Below the pieces are notes generated by a model. It had not been told where the DNA came from. It saw only the letters and a program-made list of their open reading frames with translations, and did no database searches. A stretch of DNA of 64,000 nucleotides from NCBI GenBank assembly GCA_900168235.1, contig FUZG01000002.1, positions 62,001 to 126,000 on the forward strand, given 5' to 3'. The position numbers were made by a program, and so were the translations under genes. Positions 18,460 through 29,271 of the stretch are shown piece by piece. How positions within the stretch are numbered: position 1 is the stretch's first letter; every line of letters begins with the position of its first letter. The DNA comes from Lachnospiraceae bacterium. GTDB taxonomy: Bacteria; Bacillota; Clostridia; Lachnospirales; Lachnospiraceae.

Positions 18460-19734
18460 ATGATCAAGAAGGAGATGATCGCTATGCTTCTCGCTGGAGG
18501 ACAGGGAAGCAGACTTGGCGTTCTGACGACACACATGGCAAAACCGGCCGTACCATTTGGGGGAAAGTACCGTATTATCGATTTTCCGCTCAGTAACTGT
18601 ATCAACTCTGGTGTTGATACGGTAGGTGTACTGACACAGTACCAGCCGCTGAGACTGAATTCGCATATCGGAATCGGTACACCGTGGGATCTCGACCGCT
18701 ATATCGGAGGAGTATCTATCCTGCCGCCATTCGAGAAGAATGTCAGCAGTGAGTGGTATACCGGTACAGCTAATGCGATCCTGCAGAATATCGAGTACAT
18801 GGAAAGCTGCAATCCGGACTATGTACTGATACTTTCAGGCGACCATATCTACAAGATGGATTACGAAGTAATGCTGGATTATCACAAGCAGCAGAATGCT
18901 GATGTGACTATTGCCTGCATGCCGGTACCGCTGGAAGAAGCGAAGAGATTCGGTATCATGATCACAGATGATGACCGCCGTATCGTAGATTTTGAGGAAA
19001 AACCGGAGCATCCGAGGGGAAATCTGGCATCCATGGGTATTTATATCTTCTCATGGAAGGTGCTGAAGGATGCGCTGATCTCACTTGCTGACCAGCCGAG
19101 TCTGGACTTTGGTAAGCACGTGATCCCGTACTGCCGTGAAAAAGACCAGCGTATGTTCGCATACGAGTATAACGGCTACTGGAAGGATGTCGGAACTCTT
19201 AATTCCTACTGGGAAGCAAATATGGAGCTTATCGATATCATTCCGGAATTTAATCTTTATGAAGAGTACTGGAGAATCTTTACAAAGAGTGAAATCCTTC
19301 CGCCGCAGTATGTTGCTGACAACACTGCTATCGAGAAGAGTATCATCGGTGAAGGTTCTACCATCAACGGACAGGTCATCAATTCTGTCATCGGATGCGG
19401 TGTAGTGATCGGAAAGGGAACCGTTGTAAGGGATTCCATCATCATGAACAGAACCGTGATCGGTGAAGGATGTATTCTGGATAAAGCTATTATCGCAGAG
19501 GACTGCACAGTAGGTGATCGTGTACAGCTGGGTGTTGGCGAGGAAGAAGAAAACGATTCCAGACCGGATATTTACAATCATGGTCTTGTAACAATAGCTG
19601 AGAAGTCTGTCATCCCTTCAGGACTGACAGTTGGAAAGAATACGGTTCTGTCCGGTTCCTTCCAGATCTCTGAATTTAAGAACGAAAGCCTTCCTTCCGG
19701 AAGAACATTCATCAAGGGAGGTGACGAGAAATGA
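18460..19734 (+). CDS. glgC: Glucose-1-phosphate adenylyltransferase, GlgC
   Basis: Makes ADP-glucose, the committed step of glycogen synthesis. The 424-residue protein opens with the nucleotidyltransferase signature [13 protein letters not shown], followed by [20 protein letters not shown]; the glucose-1-phosphate region ([10 protein letters not shown], then YWKDVGT) and the C-terminal left-handed beta-helix ([21 protein letters not shown]) are present. I start at the ATG at 18460, six bases after GAGGTG; a GTG at 18451 and an ATG at 18454 are possible. Overlaps glgD by 4 bp (ATGA). Glycogen synthase and branching enzyme genes are not nearby. Confidence 0.95.
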   Translation: MIKKEMIAMLLAGGQGSRLGVLTTHMAKPAVPFGGKYRIIDFPLSNCINSGVDTVGVLTQYQPLRLNSHIGIGTPWDLDRYIGGVSILPPFEKNVSSEWYTGTANAILQNIEYMESCNPDYVLILSGDHIYKMDYEVMLDYHKQQNADVTIACMPVPLEEAKRFGIMITDDDRRIVDFEEKPEHPRGNLASMGIYIFSWKVLKDALISLADQPSLDFGKHVIPYCREKDQRMFAYEYNGYWKDVGTLNSYWEANMELIDIIPEFNLYEEYWRIFTKSEILPPQYVADNTAIEKSIIGEGSTINGQVINSVIGCGVVIGKGTVVRDSIIMNRTVIGEGCILDKAIIAEDCTVGDRVQLGVGEEEENDSRPDIYNHGLVTIAEKSVIPSGLTVGKNTVLSGSFQISEFKNESLPSGRTFIKGGDEK

Positions 19735-20849
19735 GAGCCATCGGAGTAATTCTTGCAGGTGGTAATAACCACCGTATGAAGGAACTGACAAAGAAGCGTG
19801 CCATCGCGGCAATGCCCATTGCAGGAAGTTACAGAGGTGTGGATTTTGCATTAAGTAACATGACTAACTCACACATTCAGAAGGTTGGTGTGTTTACACA
19901 GTACAATGCAAAGTCACTGACACAGCATCTGTCATCATCCAAATGGTGGGATTTCGGTCGTAAACAGGGTGGACTTTTTGTATTCACACCCTCTATCACA
20001 CCGGATCACAGCTTCTGGTCAAGAGGCACAGTAGATGCGATCTATCAGAACATCTCATTCCTTAAGGATAGTCACGAGCCTTATGTCATCATCGCTTCCG
20101 GAGATGGCATCTATAAGCTGGACTACAACAAGATCCTTGAGTATCACATCGATAAGAAAGCTGATATCACTGTGGTATGCAAGGACTTCCCGGAGACAGA
20201 GAATGTCGAGAGATACGGCGTCATCACCATGAATGAAGAGTCCCGTATCACAGAGTTCGAGGAAAAGCCCATTGAGGCAAGAAGCCACACAGTTTCCTGC
20301 GGAATCTACGTTATCCGCAGAAGACAGCTTATCGAGCTCATCGAAAAGTGCGAAGAAGAAGATCGTCACGATTTCGTAGCAGATATCCTTGTTCGTTACA
20401 GAACACAGAAGAGGATCTACGGCTACAAGATCAGCGAATACTGGAGCAACATCGCTACTGTAGAAGATTATTTCCGTACAAACATGGACTTCCTGAAGCC
20501 TGCTGTAAGGGATTACTTCTTCCATCAGTACCCGGATGTATATTCAAAGGTAGATGATCTGCCACCTGCAAAGTACAACGTAGGTTCCGCAGTTCAGAAC
20601 AGCCTTATCTCATCCGGATGCATCATAAACGGTGCTGTGCAGGATTCAGTAGTATTCAAGAAAGTATTTGTCGGAAATAACTGCTACATTAAGAACTCCA
20701 TCATTCTTAATGATGTATATATTGGTGACAATACACACATTGAAAACTGCATCATTGAGAGCCACGGAACGATTCGTGCGAACTCTTATTATAAAGGAGA
20801 AGACGGCATACAGATCGTAGTGGAGAAGAACGATCGATTTGTCCTGTAA
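19731..20849 (+). CDS. glgD: GlgD subunit of ADP-glucose pyrophosphorylase
   Basis: A 372-residue paralogue of GlgC that pairs with it in Firmicutes; GlgD is usually the non-catalytic, regulatory partner. The N-terminus ([20 protein letters not shown]) keeps the nucleotide-binding shape but lacks the canonical GxGxRL loop of GlgC, consistent with weak or absent catalysis. The region [22 protein letters not shown] and the C-terminal beta-helix ([22 protein letters not shown]) are clear. Translationally coupled to glgC. Confidence 0.93.
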   Translation: MRAIGVILAGGNNHRMKELTKKRAIAAMPIAGSYRGVDFALSNMTNSHIQKVGVFTQYNAKSLTQHLSSSKWWDFGRKQGGLFVFTPSITPDHSFWSRGTVDAIYQNISFLKDSHEPYVIIASGDGIYKLDYNKILEYHIDKKADITVVCKDFPETENVERYGVITMNEESRITEFEEKPIEARSHTVSCGIYVIRRRQLIELIEKCEEEDRHDFVADILVRYRTQKRIYGYKISEYWSNIATVEDYFRTNMDFLKPAVRDYFFHQYPDVYSKVDDLPPAKYNVGSAVQNSLISSGCIINGAVQDSVVFKKVFVGNNCYIKNSIILNDVYIGDNTHIENCIIESHGTIRANSYYKGEDGIQIVVEKNDRFVL

Positions 20850-20882
20850 GGGGAATATAAAAGGGCAAAAAGGGGGCAAACA

Positions 20883-21167
20883 GTGAACATTACAGATGTG
20901 AGAGTCAGAAGACTCACTAACACGGGGAAGATGCGTGCGCTGGTATCTATAACCATGGACAATGAGTTTGTTGTACATGATATCAAAGTCATTGAAGGTG
21001 AAAAAGGTCTTTTTATAGCAATGCCGAGCCGTAAAGCATCTGATGGTGAATTTCGCGATATCGCTCACCCTATAAACAGCGATACCCGCGACAGGATTCA
21101 GGACATAATCCTGAAGCGTTACTATGAAGTTCTTGATCAGGAAGAACCGCAGGCAATCGCCAGATAG
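20883..21167 (+). CDS. spoVG: SpoVG-family regulator
   Basis: A 94-residue SpoVG protein ([11 protein letters not shown]...[37 protein letters not shown], then [22 protein letters not shown]). SpoVG binds nucleic acid and affects sporulation, division and virulence genes in Firmicutes; it also occurs in non-sporing species. The start codon is GTG with AGGGGGC upstream. It follows glgD by 33 bp and may be co-transcribed with the glycogen genes, which is unusual. A hairpin follows. Confidence 0.95.
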   Translation: MNITDVRVRRLTNTGKMRALVSITMDNEFVVHDIKVIEGEKGLFIAMPSRKASDGEFRDIAHPINSDTRDRIQDIILKRYYEVLDQEEPQAIAR

Positions 21168-21201
21168 CATGGGTCACTTCCTGTAAGAATGAGGGAGGGT
21201 A

Positions 21202-21210
21202 TGATATAAT
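21202..21210 (+). promoter_or_regulatory. Extended -10 promoter before mfd
   Basis: TGATATAAT gives a TGN plus a perfect TATAAT. The predicted transcript start (near 21217) would fall inside the left arm of the hairpin at 21214-21239. Confidence 0.55.
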
Positions 21211-21213
21211 AAG

Positions 21214-21250
21214 GAGCTCCGTCCATATGGGCGGAGCTCTGCTTGATTTT
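21214..21250 (+). terminator. Hairpin after spoVG, weak terminator
   Basis: GAGCTCCG (21214-21221) pairs perfectly with CGGAGCTC (21232-21239), followed by a short, interrupted T tract (TGCTTGATTTT). Acts as terminator for the glg-spoVG transcript or as the 5' hairpin of the mfd transcript. Confidence 0.55.
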
Positions 21251-21317
21251 AAATAAAAAACGATAATTAACCGATAAAACGAAATAGATGTGTTTGGGTA
21301 ATCAACGAGGAAAAAAT

Positions 21318-24300
21318 ATGAATTTTCTGACAGCGCCCCTTACGGAGCTTGGAGTATACGAAGATCTGAATAATGCCCTTAAAAAGCCGGGAGTTACGGA
21401 AGTTGAGGGCTGTGTCGATTCTGAAAAAGTAAATCTCATAGCGTCTCTCGGAGAAGAGGCAAAGTACCGTGTCATCGTGACAACAGACGATACAAGGGCG
21501 CGTGAGATACTGTCGGATCTTAGAGTCTACGACAGCAATGCCGTATATTACCCTGCCCGTGACCTTATTTTCTATCAGTCTGACCTTAACGGAAATCAGC
21601 TGATAAAAGACAGGATGGCAGCTATCCGGGCCATGCTGGAAGAAAAGAAAGTCACTGTCGTTACCACTTTTGACGCATTTATGGAAAAAATTCCGGGACT
21701 GGAGCTCATACGGAATCATGTGCTGGAAATCGATGACGAGAGCGAGCTTGAAACAGAGCAGTTGTCCCACGATCTCACAACCATGGGCTATACAAGGACT
21801 GTTCAGGTAGAAAGCGAAGGACAGTTTGCGGTCCGCGGCGGTATCGTGGATATATGGCCTCTTACCGAAGAAAATCCCATCCGTATGGAGCTCTGGGGTG
21901 AGGAAGTAACTGATATCAGAAGCTTTGACGCAGTGAGCCAGCGTTCCATCGAGGAAGTTCCGTGGTTTCGCGTATATCCTGCAACAGAGCTGGTACTCAC
22001 ATCCGAGGAACGGGATGCCGGACTCGATGCCATGCAGAAAGAGTTCGATGTCCGCTATAAAGCGCTCCGTAAAGATATGAAGACGGAGGAAGCTTACAGG
22101 CTGAAAAGTACCATCGGCGAGTTCAGGGAAGAGCTTCTCAACAGCCCGGGTTCTGTAAGCACGGCAGGTTATGTAAACTACTTTTTTAAGTCCCTTCATT
22201 CGTTTCTGGATTTCTTCAAGCCTGACGAGACGGTGATGTTCCTTGATGAACCTGTGCATCTCATAGAAAAAGCAGATGCTATCATGAAGGAATTTTCCGA
22301 GAGCATGACGGCACGTTTGGAAAAAGGCTATACACTGTCCGGTGCGGCAGATCTTCTTTATGATAAAAAAGAGATATTTGCCCGCATCACAGCGCGCCCG
22401 ACTCTTGCGCTGGCAACCATAATACAGAGGCAGGATCAGTACAAGCCTGAAACCAGGATCAGCGTCAGTGCACGACCTGTAAATTCCTATAACGGCTCCT
22501 TTGAGTCACTGGTAGAGGACCTTAAAAAATACAGGAAGAACCACTACAGGATAGTGATTCTCTCTGCGTCCGTGACCCGCGCAAAGCGCCTTGCGGATAA
22601 TCTGAATGAAAATGACATTCCGGCATTTTTCTCGGATGATCATGAGAGGGAGCTGAAGCCTGCGGAAGTAATGACAGCATATGGTTCTGTACGGCAGGGG
22701 TTTGAATATCCGGATATACGTTTCTGTGTCATGAGTGAAACGGATATTTTCGGCGGTATCCGTAAAAAGAAGAGAAAACGCCACACTTATGAGGGTGAGC
22801 GGATCGCGAGCTTTACGGATCTCGCTGTGGGTGACTATGTCATACACGAAAATTACGGTATCGGTCAGTATCAGGGCATCGAGCACCTGGATATCGACGG
22901 AGTTACCCGTGATTACGTAAAGATAAATTATAAAGATAATTCATCGGTCTATGTAATCGCGTCAAACCTTGATGCCCTGCAAAAATATGCATCAAGAGAT
23001 GCGGAGAAAAAGCCAAAATTAAATAAACTCGGCACACAGGAGTGGTCAAAGACAAAAGCCCGTGTACATAAATCTGTCGAGGGTGTTGCGAAGAAGCTGG
23101 TTGCGCTCTATGCTGCCCGTCAGAACGGAAAGGGCTTCGTGTGCGGTCCCGATACCGTATGGCAGAGGGAGTTTGAGGAAATGTTCCCCTTTGAGGAGAC
23201 TGAGGATCAGATCATGGCGATAGAAGCCGTGAAGCACGACATGGAGAGCACGAAGATCATGGACCGTCTGATCTGCGGAGACGTGGGCTTCGGAAAAACG
23301 GAGATCGCTATCCGCGCAGCTTTTAAGGCTGTTCAGGAGAATAAGCAGGTTGCGATCCTCGTTCCTACAACGATCCTTGCGGAACAGCACTACAATACAT
23401 TCCGTCAGAGACTCAAAAATTATCCTGTGCGCATCGACCTTCTCTGCAGATTCAGAACATCGGCGGAGCAGAAGAAGACCATAGCAGACCTGAAAAAAGG
23501 TCAGGTAGATATCGTTGTGGGCACACACCGCCTGCTGTCAAAGGATGTGGCATTTAAGGATCTGGGGCTCTTAGTGATCGATGAGGAACAGCGTTTCGGC
23601 GTGACTCATAAGGAAAAGATAAAGGAACTCCGGCAGAACGTGGATGTACTGGCACTCACGGCGACTCCGATACCGAGGACTCTTCACATGAGCCTTGTAG
23701 GTATCCGGGATATGAGCGTTCTTGAAGAAGCGCCTCAGGATAGGATGCCGATACAGACCTTTATCATGGAATATTCTGATGAGATGGTGAGGGAAGCGGT
23801 ATCACGTGAGCTTGCACGTGGAGGTCAGGTCTATTATGTATATAACCGCGTAAATGATATAGCACAGGTGGCGGCGGATCTGCAGGCTATGCTCCCGGAT
23901 GCAACAGTGGCATTTGCCCACGGACAGATGCGTGAGCGTGAGCTGGAAGATATCATGAGCGATTTTATAAATGGTGAGATCGACGTACTGGTGTCAACGA
24001 CGATCATCGAGACAGGTCTCGATATCTCAAATGCAAATACCATGATAATCCATGACGCCGACAGAATGGGGCTTTCCCAGCTCTATCAGTTAAGGGGGCG
24101 TGTCGGCAGATCTACAAGGACGGCATATGCTTTCCTTATGTACAGGAGAAATAAGCTCCTTAAGGAAACGGCTGAGAAGCGCCTCGCGGCTATCCGCGAA
24201 TTTACTGAGCTTGGAAGCGGATTCCGTATCGCCATGAAGGATCTGGAGATACGAGGCTCAGGAAATGTGCTGGGTGCTGAGCAGAGCGGTCACATGGAAG

Positions 24301-24857
24301 AAGTGGGATATGACCTTTACTGCAAGATGCTGGACACGGCTGTAAAGGAGGAAAAGGGCGAAAAAGTCCTGCCTGAATTTACAACAACGGTGGATATGGA
24401 TGAGGATGCGTTTATCCCTGAAACATATGTCCGTAATGAGAATCAGAAGCTTGATCTCTATAAGAGGATCGCTGTTATCGAAACTCACGAAGAAGCAGAG
24501 GACATGATACAGGAGCTTAAAGACCGCTTCGGAAAGCCTCCGAAGAGCGTGCTGAATCTGATAGAGATTGCACTTGTCCGTCAGAAAGCGCATAAGGTCT
24601 TTATCGAGAACCTGTCAGCAAAAGAAAACACCATCATGTTTAATGTATTTGCAAAGGCAGAGCTGAATCCTGTGAACATCCCGGAGCTTCTGGATCAGTA
24701 CAGCGGGGGACTGACTTTCAGAGCAGTCGGAAAGCCGATCTTTACATATAAATTTGGAAAAAATGAGGAACGTGATTATATCAAGGCAGCAAATGATGTG
24801 CTGGATCACATGCGTATCCTCCTTGATGAAAGCGATGCGGATGAAGGAACACACTAA
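21318..24857 (+). CDS. mfd: Transcription-repair coupling factor Mfd
   Basis: A 1179-residue DNA translocase that removes stalled RNA polymerase and recruits UvrA. The UvrB-like N-terminal module (residues ~1-350) includes [17 protein letters not shown] and [25 protein letters not shown]. The RNA polymerase-interacting domain region begins with [22 protein letters not shown] near residue 500. The translocase core has Walker [12 protein letters not shown], the DEEQ box [19 protein letters not shown], and [11 protein letters not shown]; the TRG-type C-terminus ends with the TRCF domain. I start at the ATG at 21318 with GAGGA upstream; an ATG at 21288 would add ten residues without an RBS. Confidence 0.97.
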   Translation: MNFLTAPLTELGVYEDLNNALKKPGVTEVEGCVDSEKVNLIASLGEEAKYRVIVTTDDTRAREILSDLRVYDSNAVYYPARDLIFYQSDLNGNQLIKDRMAAIRAMLEEKKVTVVTTFDAFMEKIPGLELIRNHVLEIDDESELETEQLSHDLTTMGYTRTVQVESEGQFAVRGGIVDIWPLTEENPIRMELWGEEVTDIRSFDAVSQRSIEEVPWFRVYPATELVLTSEERDAGLDAMQKEFDVRYKALRKDMKTEEAYRLKSTIGEFREELLNSPGSVSTAGYVNYFFKSLHSFLDFFKPDETVMFLDEPVHLIEKADAIMKEFSESMTARLEKGYTLSGAADLLYDKKEIFARITARPTLALATIIQRQDQYKPETRISVSARPVNSYNGSFESLVEDLKKYRKNHYRIVILSASVTRAKRLADNLNENDIPAFFSDDHERELKPAEVMTAYGSVRQGFEYPDIRFCVMSETDIFGGIRKKKRKRHTYEGERIASFTDLAVGDYVIHENYGIGQYQGIEHLDIDGVTRDYVKINYKDNSSVYVIASNLDALQKYASRDAEKKPKLNKLGTQEWSKTKARVHKSVEGVAKKLVALYAARQNGKGFVCGPDTVWQREFEEMFPFEETEDQIMAIEAVKHDMESTKIMDRLICGDVGFGKTEIAIRAAFKAVQENKQVAILVPTTILAEQHYNTFRQRLKNYPVRIDLLCRFRTSAEQKKTIADLKKGQVDIVVGTHRLLSKDVAFKDLGLLVIDEEQRFGVTHKEKIKELRQNVDVLALTATPIPRTLHMSLVGIRDMSVLEEAPQDRMPIQTFIMEYSDEMVREAVSRELARGGQVYYVYNRVNDIAQVAADLQAMLPDATVAFAHGQMRERELEDIMSDFINGEIDVLVSTTIIETGLDISNANTMIIHDADRMGLSQLYQLRGRVGRSTRTAYAFLMYRRNKLLKETAEKRLAAIREFTELGSGFRIAMKDLEIRGSGNVLGAEQSGHMEEVGYDLYCKMLDTAVKEEKGEKVLPEFTTTVDMDEDAFIPETYVRNENQKLDLYKRIAVIETHEEAEDMIQELKDRFGKPPKSVLNLIEIALVRQKAHKVFIENLSAKENTIMFNVFAKAELNPVNIPELLDQYSGGLTFRAVGKPIFTYKFGKNEERDYIKAANDVLDHMRILLDESDADEGTH

Positions 24858-24860
24858 CTA

Positions 24861-24889
24861 TTGTGTTAATACGCAGATTCTGTTATGAT
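24861..24889 (+). promoter_or_regulatory. Promoter for the small gene at 24981
   Basis: TTGTGT (24861-24866), 17 bp spacer, TATGAT (24884-24889), immediately after the mfd stop. Confidence 0.5.
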
Positions 24890-24980
24890 GACTGTTCGGT
24901 AACATTGAAAATTGGTACAATGAAATATAGAAAAAGAGCCCTTTTTATCGCGGGGGATCACAAACACAGGAGGATTTGAA

Positions 24981-25196
24981 ATGGAATACACACCGGTTGA
25001 TAACAATCCGATCAACAACATCGTTTTCACACCTGGCGCACATGTGCGTTTTAAGGATGAGAAAGACAAGATGGTAGGCGGAAAGATCGTTAAGGAATAT
25101 CCGTTTATCGTTACAGTTCAGGCTGATACACTTCACGGAAAAGTTTACGGCGTTTCAAAAAATTCTTTTGTATGCGGAGACGCTAAGTTCGAATAA
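24981..25196 (+). CDS. Small uncharacterised protein, 71 aa
   Basis: I do not recognise this gene. It encodes a short soluble protein, MEYTPVDNNPINNIVF..., with alternating beta-type segments (AHVRFKDEK, KIVKEYPFIVTVQA, KVYGVSKNSFVCG) that could form a small barrel. The RBS AGGAGGATTTGAA-ATG is strong and the gene has a plausible private promoter, so it is likely translated. No signal peptide, no membrane span, two hydrophobic strands. It lies between mfd and pth and is followed by a GC-rich hairpin. Confidence 0.7.
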   Translation: MEYTPVDNNPINNIVFTPGAHVRFKDEKDKMVGGKIVKEYPFIVTVQADTLHGKVYGVSKNSFVCGDAKFE

Positions 25197-25213
25197 TTTT
25201 GTATTTCTTTTAG

Positions 25214-25240
25214 TACCGGCGTCGGTTTATGACGCCGGTA
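25214..25240 (+). terminator. Hairpin between the 71-aa gene and pth
   Basis: TACCGGCGTC (25214-25223) and GACGCCGGTA (25231-25240) form a perfect ten-base stem with a seven-base loop. No T run follows, so it is not a classic terminator; it may protect mRNA ends or terminate weakly. Confidence 0.4.
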
Positions 25241-25255
25241 TAATGGAGTTTAGGC

Positions 25256-25822
25256 ATGTATATTATTGCAGGTCTTGGAAATCCCGGACGCCAGTATGAA
25301 GGAACCCGTCACAACGTGGGTTTTTCTGTAATAGATATTCTGGCAGATAAGCACGGGATCGCGCTTGATTTTGAAAAGCATAAAGCAATCTGCGGAAAAG
25401 GTGTCATCGACGGAGAAAAGGTCCTCCTTGTAAAACCGCTTACATTTATGAACTTAAGCGGTGAAAGTCTTCAGGAGATAGTTCATTACTATAAGGCTGA
25501 TCCGGATAATGATCTCATCGTTATATCTGATGACATTGATCTGGATGTGGGAAGGATCCGCGTACGTCCTAAGGGAAGTGCCGGAGGTCATAACGGACTG
25601 AAAAATATTATCGCACATCTCGGTACAGACGGATTTGCACGGGTAAAAGTCGGTGTTGGCGCGAAACCCAAAGGATGGGATCTCGCAGACTGGGTTCTCG
25701 GACATTTTTCTGGAGAAGATGAAAAAATAATGCAGGAATCGCGTGAAAATGCGGCACTTGCAGTGGTTGACATAATGCAGGAAGGCTGCGAAAAGGCAAT
25801 GAATCACTTCAATAAGAAGTGA
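25256..25822 (+). CDS. pth: Peptidyl-tRNA hydrolase
   Basis: Recycles peptidyl-tRNA released from stalled ribosomes. The 188-residue protein carries the family signature at the start, GLGNPGRQYEGTRHNVGF, with the catalytic His in TRHNVGF. Other conserved blocks are KPLTFMNLSGES, VISDDIDLDVGRIRVRPKGSAGGHNGLKNI and ARVKVGVGAKP. Length is typical. Start ATG at 25256 with GGAG upstream. Confidence 0.97.
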   Translation: MYIIAGLGNPGRQYEGTRHNVGFSVIDILADKHGIALDFEKHKAICGKGVIDGEKVLLVKPLTFMNLSGESLQEIVHYYKADPDNDLIVISDDIDLDVGRIRVRPKGSAGGHNGLKNIIAHLGTDGFARVKVGVGAKPKGWDLADWVLGHFSGEDEKIMQESRENAALAVVDIMQEGCEKAMNHFNKK

Positions 25823-25852
25823 GAGCCTATCTGAATCGAAAGGATTCTGGAC

Positions 25853-27193
25853 ATGAAGGATCTTACAAAGGGTAATCCCATCAGGCTTATCTTTTTATTT
25901 GCTCTTCCGCTGGTTTTAGGCCAGCTTTTTCAGCAGTTCTACAGCATAGTAGATGTGCATATAGTCGGAGAAACATTAGGGGAGGTCCCGCTGGCGGCAG
26001 TCGGCGCGACAACCCCTCTTTCTGATTTTTTGGTGGGATTTCTGAACGGTTTCTGCAACGGCTTTGCCATTGTGGTGGCGACCTGCTTTGGTGCGAAGGA
26101 TGAAAAGCGGGTGAGGCGTGCGGCAGCGGCATCATTTATCGTGGGTGCGTCGCTGGCACTGGTGCTTACGGCATTTGGAACAATATTTTTAAGACCGGTG
26201 CTGCATTTCCTGAATGTAGAGGAAAGCCTCATACCAATGTCGGTGTCATATATCAGAGTAATAATCCTGGGATTGGTGTTCTCGGTGCTTTACAACACCT
26301 GCGCGGCAGTACTTAGAGGCATAGGTGACACGGTGACACCGCTTATCTTCCTCGTGATGTCAGCACTCATGAATATCGGACTCGATTATCTGTTGATAGT
26401 AGGTTTCAAGATGGGTGTCGCAGGAGCAGCGCTCGCAACCGTGATGTCGCAGGCGATATCGGCAGGCCTTTGCATTATCTGGATCATCCGAAAGTATCCG
26501 ATATTGCATGTATCACGTGCGGATCTGAGCTTCGACAGATCTATTTATAAAAATATCCTTACAACGGGTCTCTCCATGGGACTCATGCTGTCACTCGTGA
26601 ATCTCGGAACCCTGGTGCTCCAGAGTGCCATCAATTCATTTGGACCGTATGTTATCGTGGCGCATACTGCGGCGAGAAAAGCAACGAGTATATATATGCT
26701 GCCAAACTCTGTTTTCGGAACAGCGCTCGCAACTTTTGCCGGACAGAATCTCGGTGCCGGTAAATACGACCGTATCCGGGTGGGATTCCGTGAAACACTT
26801 ATAGCGGTTTGTGTCTGGGATGTGTGTATCTGCATCCTGTCATGGATAGCGGGAGAGCGGATAATCGGGCTCATAACTGCAAGTTCAAATCACGATGTTC
26901 TATACTGGGGCGCCTGGTACTTAAAGATCGATACTATATTCTACTTCCTCGCAACAGCAGTCGTTCTTTTCAGAAATACGATACAGGGAATGGGATACTC
27001 CATGATGACTCTGCTTTCCAGCTTCTTTGAGCTCGCGGTAAAGGCTCTGGTAGCATTCCTGCTGGCACCTGGCATGGGTTATCCGGGTATTATAATATGC
27101 GAGCCTGTGGCATGGGCAGTCATGCTGATACCCCTTGTGGTAAAGTGGATATCTATCATCCGCTCATTGGGAATGAGGCGAAAGGAAGCCTGA
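25853..27193 (+). CDS. MATE-family multidrug/metabolite efflux transporter
   Basis: A 446-residue integral membrane protein with about 12 spans arranged as two homologous halves, matching the MATE (MatE Pfam) family: N-terminal GNPIRLIFLFALPLVLGQLFQQFYSIVDVHIVG with the conserved Pro, AAVGATTPLSDF, and CAAVLRGIGDTVTPL; the second half repeats the pattern (FGTALATFAGQNLGAG). MATE pumps export cationic compounds using Na+ or H+. Substrate unknown. The stop overlaps the next gene's ATG by one base (TGATG). Confidence 0.92.
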   Translation: MKDLTKGNPIRLIFLFALPLVLGQLFQQFYSIVDVHIVGETLGEVPLAAVGATTPLSDFLVGFLNGFCNGFAIVVATCFGAKDEKRVRRAAAASFIVGASLALVLTAFGTIFLRPVLHFLNVEESLIPMSVSYIRVIILGLVFSVLYNTCAAVLRGIGDTVTPLIFLVMSALMNIGLDYLLIVGFKMGVAGAALATVMSQAISAGLCIIWIIRKYPILHVSRADLSFDRSIYKNILTTGLSMGLMLSLVNLGTLVLQSAINSFGPYVIVAHTAARKATSIYMLPNSVFGTALATFAGQNLGAGKYDRIRVGFRETLIAVCVWDVCICILSWIAGERIIGLITASSNHDVLYWGAWYLKIDTIFYFLATAVVLFRNTIQGMGYSMMTLLSSFFELAVKALVAFLLAPGMGYPGIIICEPVAWAVMLIPLVVKWISIIRSLGMRRKEA

Positions 27194-28248
27194 TGGCTAA
27201 TGTATCAAAGATAATAAAAAAATATCCCTGGCAGGAGGATGGGGAACGGTGGTATACGTTCCCGTCTTTCTGTCGTCGTGTCTTTGGAAAAAAATTGTAC
27301 AGGGTTCCACTGGATATAGGCTGTACATGCCCGAATCGGGACGGATGTATAGGGAATCGGGGGTGCATTTTCTGTGACGAAGGCGGCAGCGGAGATTTTG
27401 CTATCCCCTATGACGGACAGAAATTAAGTGTAAGTGATCTCTCATGGAACAGTGAAAAAGAAAAGGGCGGTGACACTACAGGCAGGTTTATTGCATATTT
27501 TCAGTCCTACACCAATACTTACGCTCCGACAGAAAAGCTTAGGCGGATATTTGGATCGGCTCTTTCAGATCCGCTGTTTTCCGGTATATCAATCGGCACA
27601 CGGCCTGACTGCCTGGGGATGAGAGGGAGTACAGGAGCAGTTCTGCCATATCCCGAAGAGCCGATCATACCGATATTAAAAGAACTAAAAAATGCACATC
27701 CGGATAAATTTATCTGGGTGGAACTGGGACTCCAGACTATCCACGAGAGGACAGCCGGGTGGATACGAAGAGGTTATAAATCAGACGTCTTTGATCAGGC
27801 GGTGCACGAGCTTCACGAGGCAGGGATACCTGTGATATGCCACATGATACTCGGGCTTCCGGGAGAGACGCCTGAAATGAACCTTGAGACCATAAGGCAT
27901 CTGAATGATCTAAAGATAGAAGGAATAAAACTCCAGCTCCTTCATTATCTGAAAGATACAGATCTTGGGCGTATGTGGAAGGAACAGCATCCGGACGGAG
28001 AAGAGAGCGAGGCTGCCGGAGACGCAGAAATTCCATTAAATGCGTTGACAGAAAAATCTTATGTCAATTTAGTATCAGACTGTATAGCCGCACTTTCTCC
28101 CCAAACGGTGATCCACAGACTTACAGGAGACGGAGCACCGGACCTGTTGCTAGCCCCTACATGGAGCCGAAATAAAAATCGGGTAATAAACGAGATACGG
28201 CATACCATGAAAGAAAAGAATTTGAGTCAAGGAGTACGAACGATGTAA
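27193..28248 (+). CDS. TIGR01212-family radical SAM protein (YhcC/YtqA-like)
   Basis: A 351-residue radical SAM enzyme. The Fe-S region near the N-terminus reads CTCPNRDGCIGNRGCIFCDEGG, giving the family's CPNRDG...GCxFC cysteine cluster (C46, C58, C61). Downstream blocks AYFQSYTNTYAP, ISIGTRPDCL and WVELGLQTIHERT, plus GIPVICHMILGLPGE, are hallmarks of the YhcC/YtqA group, whose reaction is not established. I start at the ATG at 27193 overlapping the MATE stop; an upstream in-frame ATG at 27097 would overlap the transporter heavily. Confidence 0.88.
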   Translation: MANVSKIIKKYPWQEDGERWYTFPSFCRRVFGKKLYRVPLDIGCTCPNRDGCIGNRGCIFCDEGGSGDFAIPYDGQKLSVSDLSWNSEKEKGGDTTGRFIAYFQSYTNTYAPTEKLRRIFGSALSDPLFSGISIGTRPDCLGMRGSTGAVLPYPEEPIIPILKELKNAHPDKFIWVELGLQTIHERTAGWIRRGYKSDVFDQAVHELHEAGIPVICHMILGLPGETPEMNLETIRHLNDLKIEGIKLQLLHYLKDTDLGRMWKEQHPDGEESEAAGDAEIPLNALTEKSYVNLVSDCIAALSPQTVIHRLTGDGAPDLLLAPTWSRNKNRVINEIRHTMKEKNLSQGVRTM

Positions 28249-28314
28249 CAGTTTATGTACTCAAATATCACTACAATGTTATGACTTTTGAAATGCAAGC
28301 ATTCCAAAAGCCAT

Positions 28315-28353
28315 GAAATGGGCAATGCTTCGCATTTAAAAATTGCCCATTTC
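28315..28353 (+). terminator. Hairpin pair after the radical SAM gene
   Basis: GAAATGGGCAAT (28315-28326) and ATTGCCCATTTC (28342-28353) form a perfect 12-base stem. An upstream imperfect stem (CTTTTG...CAAAAG, 28284-28310) precedes it. No strong T run follows. Confidence 0.5.
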
Positions 28354-28397
28354 TGTTCAGTGAGAACTTTCATACGAAACCCGCAGTAAATGCGTGT

Positions 28398-28426
28398 TTC
28401 TGATTGTTAGTTTCAAAACATATAAT
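28398..28426 (+). promoter_or_regulatory. Candidate promoter for udp-deoC-cdd
   Basis: TATAAT at 28421-28426 is a perfect -10; the -35 at 17 bp (TTCTGA) is weak, suggesting an activator or a weak promoter. Confidence 0.45.
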
Positions 28427-28454
28427 TAAAGAAAAATGGAAAGGGGAATCAGAA

Positions 28455-29237
28455 ATGCATTACTCAGAAGATCCGGGAAGACAGTACCATATACAGGTTG
28501 CAAAAGGCGAAGTAGGAAGATATGTTATCCTTCCCGGCGATCCCAAACGATGCGAAAAAATCGCAAAATATTTTGATGATCCGAAGCTCGTAGCAGACAG
28601 CCGTGAATTTGTAACATACACAGGAACACTGGATGGCGAAAAAGTTTCTGTAACATCCACAGGAATCGGCGGACCATCAGCATCTATTGCAATGGAAGAA
28701 CTCGTAAAATGCGGAGCAGACACCTTCGTCAGAGTCGGAACCTGCGGAGGTATGCAGGAAGATGTACAGAGCGGAGATCTGGTCATTGCAAGCGGTGCCA
28801 TCAGAATGGAAGGAACCAGTAAAGAGTACGCACCTATAGAATATCCTGCAGTGCCGGATATAGACGTACTTAATGCACTGCGTACAGCGGGAAAAAATCT
28901 GGGGCAGAGGTGTCACACCGGTGTCGTTCAGTGTAAAGATGCATTCTATGGCCAGCATAACCCCGAACTCATGCCTGTAAGCTATGACCTTCAGAATAAG
29001 TGGCAGGCATGGCTCAGGATGGGATGTCTCGCGTCAGAAATGGAATCGGCAGCGCTCTTTATCGTAGGAGGATTCCTCAGAGTACGCGTAGGATCAGTAT
29101 TTTTAGTAATGGCAAATCAGGAAAGGGAAGCAAAAGGACTCCCAAATCCTGTTGTTCATGATACCGATATGGCTATCCGTACCGGAGTAGAAGCTCTCAG
29201 GATAATGATCCGTGAAGACAAAGAAAACAATAGATAA
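28455..29237 (+). CDS. udp: Uridine phosphorylase
   Basis: Cleaves uridine (and often deoxyuridine) to uracil plus ribose 1-phosphate. The 260-residue protein has the phosphorylase-1 motifs: [19 protein letters not shown] near residue 25, [44 protein letters not shown], and [14 protein letters not shown] with the nucleoside-binding Met/Glu. I start at the ATG at 28455 after AAGGGG; an earlier in-frame start at 28404 adds 17 non-conserved residues. First gene of a salvage group with deoC and cdd. Confidence 0.92.
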   Translation: MHYSEDPGRQYHIQVAKGEVGRYVILPGDPKRCEKIAKYFDDPKLVADSREFVTYTGTLDGEKVSVTSTGIGGPSASIAMEELVKCGADTFVRVGTCGGMQEDVQSGDLVIASGAIRMEGTSKEYAPIEYPAVPDIDVLNALRTAGKNLGQRCHTGVVQCKDAFYGQHNPELMPVSYDLQNKWQAWLRMGCLASEMESAALFIVGGFLRVRVGSVFLVMANQEREAKGLPNPVVHDTDMAIRTGVEALRIMIREDKENNR

Positions 29238-29271
29238 AAAGAAAGGATGCCGAAAGCGGCGAAATAACACT

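Noticed and set aside
21267-22259. 330-codon open frame antisense to the mfd N-terminus
   Set aside because: Mfd is full length and well conserved on the other strand; the antisense frame has no RBS or recognisable domain.
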